Positions 1 through 4,453 of a stretch of 5,232 nucleotides of DNA are shown piece after piece. The notes beneath the pieces were generated by a model. The model was given only the letters and a program-made list of their open reading frames with translations. It did not search any database and had not been told where the DNA came from. Position 1 is the first letter of the stretch, and every line of letters begins with the position of its first letter. Source of the stretch: an uncultured Clostridia bacterium (GTDB lineage: Bacteria > Bacillota_A > Clostridia > Oscillospirales > Oscillospiraceae); NCBI GenBank assembly GCA_946410505.1, contig CAMKAP010000151.1, positions 1 through 5,232 of the forward strand, written 5' to 3'. A program made the translations under genes and the position numbers.

Positions 1-1147
1 GACCCGCGATGACCATGGCGGCGCCGGCCCGCAGATCGCAGGCCATGACCTGGGCGCCGGTGAGACGGCGGCCGCCCTCGATGATGGCGATACGCCCGTC
101 CACCTGGACCTCGGCACCCATTTTCCTCAGCTCATTGACGTACTTGAAGCGGTTGTCGTAAATGCCCTCGGTGATAACGGAGGTACCGTTTGCAAGGCAC
201 AGCAGTACGCCCATCTGGGGCTGCATATCCGTGGGGAAGCCGGGATACGGCATGGTCTTTACATTGACACGGCGCAGATTGCTCGCACCCTTGACCAGCA
301 CGGAATCCTCGTACTCCTGGACGATGGTGCCGGTCTCGCGCAGCTTTGCGCTGATGCACTCCAGATGCTTGGGGATGACGTTTTTGACCAGAACCTCGCC
401 GCCGGTGGCGGCGGCGGCAACCATATAGGTGCCCGCTTCGATCTGGTCGGGGATGATGCTGTAACTGCCGCCGTGGAGCTTCTCCACGCCGTTGACCTTG
501 ATGGTATCGGTGCCCGCGCCGCGCACGTCCGCACCCATGGAGTTCAGGAAGTTGGCAAGGTCCACAATATGGGGCTCGCGGGCTGCGTTCTCAATGATCG
601 TGCGCCCAGAGGCCAGCACCGCCGCGATCATAATATTCATCGTCGCGCCGACAGAGACCTTGTCCAGATAGATGCGTGCGCCATGCAGACGACCGCCCAC
701 GGCGTCGGCATACACGAAGCCGTTTTTCACACTGACCTCGGCACCCAGAGCGGTCATGCCCTTGATATGCTGGTCGATGGGGCGCACGCCGAAATTGCAG
801 CCGCCGGGCATGGTGGTCTTGGCGCTGCCGAAACGGCCCAGCATGGAACCGATCAGATAATAAGAAGCGCGGATCTTGCGCATCAGGTCATAAGGAGCAT
901 CCTGATACCGGGCCTCGGTGCAGTCGATCTCGATCGTGGAGCGGTTGATAAAGCTGACCTTGGCGCCAAGCTCAGCCAGGATCGTCAGGAGCATATCGGT
1001 GTCGCTGATCTGGGGAATATTCTCAATGCGGCAGACGCCCTCCACCAGAAGGGCGGCGGGGATGATGGCCACCGCGGCGTTTTTCGCACCGCTGATTTCG
1101 ACCTCTCCGTGCAGCGTTGTGCCGCCATGAATTACATATTTATCCAA
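1..1147 (-). CDS. murA: UDP-N-acetylglucosamine 1-carboxyvinyltransferase, MurZ/MurA2-like (3' end cut by window)
   Basis: This cytoplasmic enzyme transfers enolpyruvate from PEP to UDP-GlcNAc, the first committed step of peptidoglycan synthesis. The 382 visible residues are colinear with MurA. Lys22 lies in SGAKNA. The loop [13 protein letters not shown] carries the catalytic Cys117 (Cys115 in E. coli), so the enzyme should be fosfomycin-sensitive. Asp307 lies in [11 protein letters not shown], and Arg373 in DLRAGAA. The segments around [19 protein letters not shown] and [13 protein letters not shown] resemble the second Firmicute paralogue (MurAB/MurZ) more than MurAA, as judged from memory. 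About 35 C-terminal residues lie beyond the window. I chose a TTG start at 1147: it has GGAAGGTG six bases upstream and gives the usual N-terminus (M)DKYVIHGG. An in-frame GTG lies four codons before the first DKY residue but overlaps that ribosome site, and an in-frame TGA lies a little further upstream. The gene has its own promoter. Confidence 0.96.
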   Translation of the reverse strand, partial: MDKYVIHGGTTLHGEVEISGAKNAAVAIIPAALLVEGVCRIENIPQISDTDMLLTILAELGAKVSFINRSTIEIDCTEARYQDAPYDLMRKIRASYYLIGSMLGRFGSAKTTMPGGCNFGVRPIDQHIKGMTALGAEVSVKNGFVYADAVGGRLHGARIYLDKVSVGATMNIMIAAVLASGRTIIENAAREPHIVDLANFLNSMGADVRGAGTDTIKVNGVEKLHGGSYSIIPDQIEAGTYMVAAAATGGEVLVKNVIPKHLECISAKLRETGTIVQEYEDSVLVKGASNLRRVNVKTMPYPGFPTDMQPQMGVLLCLANGTSVITEGIYDNRFKYVNELRKMGAEVQVDGRIAIIEGGRRLTGAQVMACDLRAGAAMVIAG

Positions 1148-1153
1148 ATGAAG

Positions 1154-1161
1154 CACCTTCC
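1154..1161 (-). promoter_or_regulatory. Shine-Dalgarno site deciding the TTG start of murA
   Basis: On the minus strand GGAAGGTG sits six bases before the TTG at 1147-1145. There is no in-frame ATG near the expected N-terminus, so this site is the main reason for accepting the TTG start. Confidence 0.75.
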
Positions 1162-1202
1162 AAACTGATCGGCGAGCGCATGTAATAACTCACCGATTAT
1201 TT

Positions 1203-1231
1203 ATTGTAACATATACTGTGTCGCTTTGCAA
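1203..1231 (-). promoter_or_regulatory. Sigma-A promoter of murA, extended -10
   Basis: Reading leftward, the -35 box is TTGCAA (1231-1226), followed by a 17-base spacer and the -10 box TACAAT (1208-1203). The spacer ends in TGT, giving an extended -10 (TGnTACAAT). Transcription would start near 1196, leaving a leader of about 50 bases. The promoter lies between the NUDIX stop codon and murA, and no terminator hairpin separates the two genes, so murA may also receive readthrough. Confidence 0.82.
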
Positions 1232-1239
1232 TCCTTTTT

Positions 1240-1785
1240 CTATATCTTGTGGTCTTTCAGATACTTTTCCGCCTTCAACACCGCAACAATGGTCTTGCCG
1301 TCGTCGATCTCTCCTCGCATAACCATTTCGGAAAGCTGAGTCAGGGGATACTTTTCCACGTTCAGAAATTCGTTCTCGTCCGGATGGCTTTTTCCTGCAT
1401 GGAGGCCGAAGGCCAGGTACAGATGCAGAAGCTCCGTGGAAATGCCGGGCGACGTGGCATGCGCCCCCATGGGGACGATCTCATCGGCAGTAAAGCCCGT
1501 CTCCTCCGAAAGCTCACGCACAGCACTCACCAGGGGGTCCTCCCCCGGTTCGAGCTTGCCCGCGGGAGCCTCCAGCATCATGCGCCCGAAGGGATAGCGG
1601 AACTGCCGAACCAGATAGCAATTGCCATCCTCATCAATGGGCAGGACAGTCACGCCGCCCGGATGCTCCACCACTTCGCGCTTGACCATGGTGCCGGTGT
1701 GAAGCTGGGCCCTGTCCAGACGGACCGTCACAATCACACCCTTGTACTTGACCTCACCGTCCACGCGCTTTTCATAGTAGTCCAA
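1240..1785 (-). CDS. NUDIX hydrolase, ADP-ribose pyrophosphatase type
   Basis: This is a soluble enzyme that probably hydrolyses ADP-ribose to AMP and ribose 5-phosphate. The complete Nudix box (GX5EX7REUXEEXGU) occupies residues 76-98, running from GKLEPGE to RELSEETGF and containing the metal-binding glutamates. It is preceded by EAPAG, and a proline in SPGIS lies about 15 residues after the box. Both features are typical of the ADP-ribose subfamily. The N-terminal beta strands (KYKGVIVTVRLD, then KREVVEHPGGV) match the dimer-forming domain of NudF-like enzymes. From the TTG at 1785 the protein has 181 residues, close to the family norm. A GTG at 1803 would add six residues (MGKEHP), but it lies inside the ribosome site GGAAAGGAG, so TTG is preferred. 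The exact substrate cannot be proved from sequence, and other nucleoside diphosphate sugars are possible. Confidence 0.92.
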   Translation of the reverse strand: MDYYEKRVDGEVKYKGVIVTVRLDRAQLHTGTMVKREVVEHPGGVTVLPIDEDGNCYLVRQFRYPFGRMMLEAPAGKLEPGEDPLVSAVRELSEETGFTADEIVPMGAHATSPGISTELLHLYLAFGLHAGKSHPDENEFLNVEKYPLTQLSEMVMRGEIDDGKTIVAVLKAEKYLKDHKI

Positions 1786-1791
1786 GGGGTG

Positions 1792-1800
1792 CTCCTTTCC
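1792..1800 (-). promoter_or_regulatory. Shine-Dalgarno site deciding the TTG start of the NUDIX gene
   Basis: GGAAAGGAG on the minus strand lies six bases before TTG at 1785-1783. The alternative GTG at 1803-1801 would put this site inside the coding region and leave nothing comparable upstream of it. Confidence 0.78.
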
Positions 1801-1826
1801 CACGGTGCGGCGCCCGCGATGCCGTG
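1801..1826 (-). other. GC-rich hairpin in the NUDIX leader
   Basis: CACGG (1801-1805) pairs with CCGTG (1822-1826), and inside it GCGG (1807-1810) can pair with CCGC (1814-1817). On the minus-strand transcript this structure ends exactly where the ribosome site begins. It stands out because the leader around it is AT-rich. It could modulate translation, but no riboswitch class is recognised. Confidence 0.4.
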
Positions 1827-1876
1827 CATAACAAAAATCATTTACAGAATTCGATTTACATAATTATTGCAAAGAC

Positions 1877-1905
1877 AGTATAGCATAGGCTTCTGAAATT
1901 TACCA
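1877..1905 (-). promoter_or_regulatory. Promoter of the NUDIX gene, extended -10
   Basis: Reading leftward, the -10 box is TATACT (1882-1877), preceded by TGC, which makes an extended -10. Seventeen bases upstream the -35 box TGGTAA (1905-1900) is weak, matching 3 of 6 consensus bases. The predicted start near 1870 gives a leader of about 85 bases. Confidence 0.6.
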
Positions 1906-2056
1906 TATTTTTATGCGAAAATTTGAAAAATTTTGTTGTTCTTCGCTGTTTTGCTTCAAAAAAGTTCATAATTGTATTGTTTTGATTTCGGTGTGGAAAC
2001 AATTCGGTTGCAACTCATTTCCTCAGACCTTTTTCATCAATATTATAATATTTCTA
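1906..2056. other. AT-rich divergent intergenic spacer without a gene
   Basis: This stretch separates the leftward NUDIX promoter from the rightward padR promoter. It is far more AT-rich than the flanking genes and contains no credible coding frame with a ribosome site. Visible structure is limited to an A/T-only inverted repeat near 1918-1932 and a perfect 14-base palindrome, AATATTATAATATT (2039-2052), which ends four bases before the padR -35 box. The palindrome could be an UP-type element or a binding site for another regulator. Confidence 0.6.
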
Positions 2057-2085
2057 TTGACAACTATATCGGAAGGTGATATATT
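2057..2085 (+). promoter_or_regulatory. Strong sigma-A promoter of the padR operon
   Basis: A perfect -35 box TTGACA (2057-2062), a 17-base spacer and the -10 box TATATT (2080-2085) are present. TGA directly before the -10 makes it an extended -10. Transcription should start near 2092. The leader of about 50 bases ends in the ribosome site AAAGGAA before ATG at 2141. Confidence 0.88.
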
Positions 2086-2117
2086 CTAATTACGATATAT
2101 CGGGAGACGTTATATCG
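2065..2117. promoter_or_regulatory. Cluster of TATATCG half-sites, probable PadR operator
   Basis: TATATCG occurs at 2065-2071, 2096-2102 and 2111-2117. Its reverse complement CGATATA occurs at 2093-2099, and a one-mismatch copy, TGATATA, at 2077-2083. The first pair forms an inverted repeat with a five-base gap filling the -35/-10 spacer. The second pair forms the perfect palindrome CGATATATCG at about +1 to +10. The third half-site lies further down the leader. Dimeric winged-helix repressors commonly bind such inverted repeats, and PadR proteins are often autoregulated, so repression by the adjacent gene product is the likely role. This is inferred, not shown. Confidence 0.72.
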
Positions 2118-2140
2118 ACAGCCTACAGAAAGGAAACGCT

Positions 2141-2461
2141 ATGAACAACGATCTGGCATTGACAGAGGCCACCTATTTCATCCTGCTCTCCCTGGTGGAG
2201 CCGCGGCACGGTTACGGCATCATGCAGCAGGCGGAGGTCTTATCCGCCGGCCGGGTGAAGCTCGCTGCCGGAACGCTTTACGGGGCGTTGAGCAGTCTGT
2301 GTGACAAGGAATGGATCCGGCTGCTCCCGGTGGCGGAGGGCAGCCGCAAGAAAGAATACGTATTGACGGAAAAGGGCATGCATGTGCTGAAAAACGAGCT
2401 GGGGCGCCTGCGGGAGCTGGTCACCAGCGGTGACTTCATCTTGGGAGGATCGGAGAAATGA
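2141..2461 (+). CDS. PadR-family transcriptional regulator
   Basis: This is a 106-residue winged-helix DNA-binding protein, probably a dimeric repressor of its own operon. The family hallmarks are present. ALTEATYFILLSLVEPRHGYGIMQ covers helices 1 and 2 (about residues 6-29). GTLYGALSSLCDKEWI contains the recognition helix (44-59). RKKEYVLTEKG forms the beta wing (69-79). A single short C-terminal helix (81-95) would make the dimer, as in the small PadR subfamily. There is no separate ligand domain; in known members, ligands bind at or near the dimer interface. The start ATG has AAAGGAA just upstream. The stop overlaps the next start as ATGA, which indicates translational coupling to the DUF2812 gene. 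The effector is unknown. Confidence 0.95.
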   Translation: MNNDLALTEATYFILLSLVEPRHGYGIMQQAEVLSAGRVKLAAGTLYGALSSLCDKEWIRLLPVAEGSRKKEYVLTEKGMHVLKNELGRLRELVTSGDFILGGSEK

Positions 2462-2961
2462 GCGAAAGAAAAACTGTGACGAAATGGTACTGGGTCTGGG
2501 AGTTTGACAAAGAAGAACGCTGGCTCAATGAGATGGCCATGGAGGGCTGGGCACTCTGCGGCGTTGGCTTCTGCCGCTACACCTTTGAGCGCTGCGATCC
2601 CGGCGAATACACCATCCGCCTTGAAATGCGCAAGCCGGACCCGGAATACCTCTCTTTCATGAATGACATCGGCGCAGAGTATGTCGGGCGCGTGACGCAA
2701 TGGCTCTATTTCCGAAAGCCTGCCGCGGATGGTCCCTTTGATCTCTTTGATCTGGACGCCAAGATCGAGCATCTCAGCCGCATCGCTAGAATGCTCTGGA
2801 TCATCGGGCTTGCCAACCTTCTGATCGGTGTCGTCAACACGCTCGAAAACGGCGGCCTCGGCATCCTCAATCTACTCTGCGCGACGCTTCTGATGTACGG
2901 TCTTGGGCGCATTGAGGGCAAGAAAGAGGCGCTGGAGCAGGAACGGGAACTGCATGAATAG
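2458..2961 (+). CDS. DUF2812 domain membrane protein
   Basis: This 167-residue protein matches the DUF2812 family, which is often encoded directly after PadR regulators in Firmicutes and has no established biochemical function. The N-terminal soluble domain (about residues 7-87) has the family landmarks: KWYWVWEFDKEERWLNEMA, GFCRYTFERCDPGEY with conserved aromatic and cysteine positions, and IGAEYVGRVTQWLYFRK. The linker GPFDLFDLDAKIEHL is followed by two hydrophobic segments (about 112-128 and 133-150) that form a short transmembrane hairpin, then a charged tail (RIEGKKEALEQERELHE). There is no signal peptide, so both ends are probably cytoplasmic. The start overlaps padR by four bases and has GGGAGGA eight bases upstream. 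A role as a membrane sensor or partner of PadR is plausible but only inferred from pairing. Confidence 0.92.
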   Translation: MSERKTVTKWYWVWEFDKEERWLNEMAMEGWALCGVGFCRYTFERCDPGEYTIRLEMRKPDPEYLSFMNDIGAEYVGRVTQWLYFRKPAADGPFDLFDLDAKIEHLSRIARMLWIIGLANLLIGVVNTLENGGLGILNLLCATLLMYGLGRIEGKKEALEQERELHE

Positions 2962-3892
2962 CCCCGCTGTCGGGCGCTTTGCCCCGAGCCCCTCGGGCTA
3001 TATGCATATGGGAAATCTTCTTGCCATGCTGCTGGCATGGCTGGACTGCCGCAGTCTCGGCGGGCAGATGCTCTTTCGCATGGAGGACCTGGACCCTGCC
3101 CGCTCCAAGGCCGTCTATAAGCAGGCGCTGGCGGATGACCTGCGCTGGCTGGGGCTTGACTGGGACTTCGGCTGGCCCGAGCCTGTCTATGCCCAATCAA
3201 ACCGGAGCGCGATCTATGAAGAGGCTTTCCGGGAGCTGCAAAAACGGGACCTGGTCTACCCCTGCTGGTGCAGCCGCGCGGAGCGGCTGGCCGCCGCCTC
3301 TGCCCCGCACCCGGGCGAAGCCGAGCACGACGGCGGCTGCCGCTGTTCCCGTCTGAGCGTGAAGGAACGGCTCTGTCTGGAGGCTTCCGGTCGAAGGCCC
3401 GCCTGGAAGCTGCGCTGTCCCGATCGGGAGATCAAAGTCGAGGATGAGCATTACGGATCTGTCGTCCAGAACCCCGCGCGGGATGTGGGCGATTTCATCG
3501 TCCGCCGGGCGGACGGTGTTTTCGCCTACCAGCTGGCCGTCAGCGTGGATGATATGCTCATGGGCGTGACACGGGTCGTGCGGGGGCGCGATCTGCTCTC
3601 TTCCGCGCCGAGACAGAAATGGCTCATCGAAACGCTGGGCGGGAAGCCGCCGGCGTATTGCCACACCCCCCTGCTCACAGACGGCAGCGGCAAGCTCTCC
3701 AAACGTCTCGGCAGCCTCAGCACCGAGGCGCTGCGGCAAGAGACAACGCCGGAGGCACTGACCGGAAAACTGGCCTTTCTCTGCGGCCTGGCAGAAACAG
3801 ACGCAGACGTAGCTCCGAGGGAGCTGATTACCGTCTTCTCCTGGGATAAAGTCACAAAAGCAGACATTGAAATTGCGTCCAATGCCCGATAA
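2954..3892 (+). CDS. gluQ: Glutamyl-Q tRNA(Asp) synthetase
   Basis: This enzyme activates glutamate and attaches it to the queuosine base at position 34 of tRNA(Asp), without charging the tRNA 3' end. The 312 residues correspond to a GluRS catalytic core lacking the anticodon-binding domain, as expected (the E. coli enzyme is 308 aa). The HIGH-type motif is HMGN (18-21) after RFAPSPSG, the acidic pair is in RMEDLD (42-47), and the KMSKS-type motif is KLSKR (247-251). DFIVRRADGVFAYQLAV and GVTRVVRGRDLL are also typical. The zinc site is Cys104, Cys106 and Cys129, with His125 where E. coli has a tyrosine ligand; Cys131 is extra. I chose ATG 2954, which overlaps the DUF2812 stop by eight bases and has GGGA five bases upstream. 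A start at 2903 would add 17 basic residues lying inside the preceding gene and not seen in the family. Confidence 0.94.
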   Translation: MNSPAVGRFAPSPSGYMHMGNLLAMLLAWLDCRSLGGQMLFRMEDLDPARSKAVYKQALADDLRWLGLDWDFGWPEPVYAQSNRSAIYEEAFRELQKRDLVYPCWCSRAERLAAASAPHPGEAEHDGGCRCSRLSVKERLCLEASGRRPAWKLRCPDREIKVEDEHYGSVVQNPARDVGDFIVRRADGVFAYQLAVSVDDMLMGVTRVVRGRDLLSSAPRQKWLIETLGGKPPAYCHTPLLTDGSGKLSKRLGSLSTEALRQETTPEALTGKLAFLCGLAETDADVAPRELITVFSWDKVTKADIEIASNAR

Positions 3893-3911
3893 GGCAGCGG
3901 GCGCATTTTTT
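3884..3911 (+). terminator. Intrinsic terminator overlapping the gluQ stop codon
   Basis: GCCCG (3884-3888) pairs with CGGGC (3898-3902) around a nine-base loop, followed three bases later by six Ts (3906-3911) and a further pyrimidine-rich run. The left arm and the TAA stop (3890-3892) lie inside gluQ. The stem is short, so termination may be partial. Confidence 0.6.
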
Positions 3912-3942
3912 CTCTCTTTTCGGAAACACTATCGTCAGAAAC

Positions 3943-3950
3943 GAAAGGAG
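3943..3950 (+). promoter_or_regulatory. Shine-Dalgarno site deciding the start at 3960
   Basis: GAAAGGAG lies nine bases before ATG 3960. It rules out the longer frame opening at 3867, whose first 31 codons run through the end of gluQ and the terminator and encode an unconvincing segment. Confidence 0.8.
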
Positions 3951-3959
3951 CTTTTTGCC

Positions 3960-4397
3960 ATGATCGAACAGGACACCGTCAAATTGCTGCGCGAGTGTGA
4001 CGCGGGCGCAAAGATGGGGATCGCCTCCCTCGACGAGGTAATGAGCCGTGCCAAAGCAGCGGGCATGAAAAAGGCGCTCTCCGACTGCAGAACAGCGCAT
4101 GTACAGTTAGGGCACGAGATCCGTCAGGAGCTTGCCCGCTTCCGGGACAAAGGCAAGGATCCTGCCCCTGTCGCGGAAGGCATGTCCTGGCTCAAGACCG
4201 AGGCCATGCTGATGATGAAGGAGAACGACGACGCCGTGATCGCCGACCTGATGACCGACGGCTGCAGCATGGGCGTAAAGTCTCTCAACCGCTACCTGAA
4301 CCATTATAAGGCTGCGGATGAGCGCTCCAAGGACATTGCCAAGCGCCTCATCCATCTGGAGCAGGCGCTGGCAGAGGCTATGCGGGAATATCTGTAA
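3960..4397 (+). CDS. Uncharacterised small all-helical protein with two similar halves
   Basis: This 145-residue soluble protein has no signal peptide or membrane segment, and I do not assign it a function. It is predicted to be almost entirely alpha-helical, and I recall similar unnamed proteins in Clostridia. Its overall look resembles ferritin-like four-helix bundles such as the DUF2383 type. The two halves share a motif: MGIASLDEVMSRAKAA (residues 19-34) and MGVKSLNRYLNHYKAA (104-119) are identical at 7 of 16 positions, and a cysteine lies near each (Cys13, Cys102). No clear di-iron ExxH pair is seen, so metal binding is not claimed. The segment GKDPAPVAEGMSWLKTEAMLMMKEND (65-90) links the halves. 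The gene follows gluQ after 67 bases containing a terminator. No convincing separate promoter was found, so expression could come from readthrough or a weak promoter. Confidence 0.85.
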   Translation: MIEQDTVKLLRECDAGAKMGIASLDEVMSRAKAAGMKKALSDCRTAHVQLGHEIRQELARFRDKGKDPAPVAEGMSWLKTEAMLMMKENDDAVIADLMTDGCSMGVKSLNRYLNHYKAADERSKDIAKRLIHLEQALAEAMREYL

Positions 4398-4408
4398 AGG
4401 CAAAAGAA

Positions 4409-4432
4409 GCGGCCGCCCGAAAGGGCGGCCGC
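4409..4432. terminator. Shared terminator hairpin between convergent genes
   Basis: A perfect ten-base-pair stem pairs GCGGCCGCCC (4409-4418) with its complement (4423-4432) around a GAAA tetraloop (TTTC on the minus strand). It lies between the stops of the two convergent genes, at 4397 and 4454. On the minus strand the stem is followed directly by TTCTTTTG, a fair U-tract, so it best serves the HerA-like gene. On the plus strand the following bases are not T-rich, with a T-run only some 17 bases later, so rightward termination may be less efficient. Confidence 0.82.
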
Positions 4433-4453
4433 GGATCTATTTCATGCAGTTTT

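Noticed and set aside
365..1168. Long plus-strand open frame of 267 codons opposite murA
   Set aside because: It is antisense to a clearly conserved MurA frame, has no ribosome site or recognisable domain, and its His/Asp/Gly-rich composition is what a reversed GC-rich gene gives.
1249..1863. Plus-strand open frame of 204 codons opposite the NUDIX gene
   Set aside because: The opposite strand carries a complete Nudix box with a ribosome site; this frame has neither a domain nor a start signal.
1786..2140. Riboswitch or small RNA gene in the divergent intergenic region
   Set aside because: Apart from one short hairpin, no conserved riboswitch core, T-box or tRNA-like fold could be recognised; the rest is AT-rich promoter DNA.
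2903..2953. N-terminal extension of gluQ starting at 2903
   Set aside because: It would add 17 basic residues deep inside the DUF2812 gene, while the family begins a few residues before GRFAPSPSG.
2706..3200. Minus-strand open frame across the DUF2812/gluQ junction
   Set aside because: It runs antisense to two well-supported genes, and its Arg/Pro/Ser-rich sequence shows no domain.
3867..3959. N-terminal extension of the helical protein starting at 3867
   Set aside because: It overlaps the gluQ end and the terminator; GAAAGGAG nine bases before ATG 3960 marks the true start.
4409..4432. The hairpin arms as NotI sites or a mobile-element inverted repeat
   Set aside because: GCGGCCGC is simply part of a short GC stem with a tetraloop between convergent stops; there is no transposase and no target duplication.
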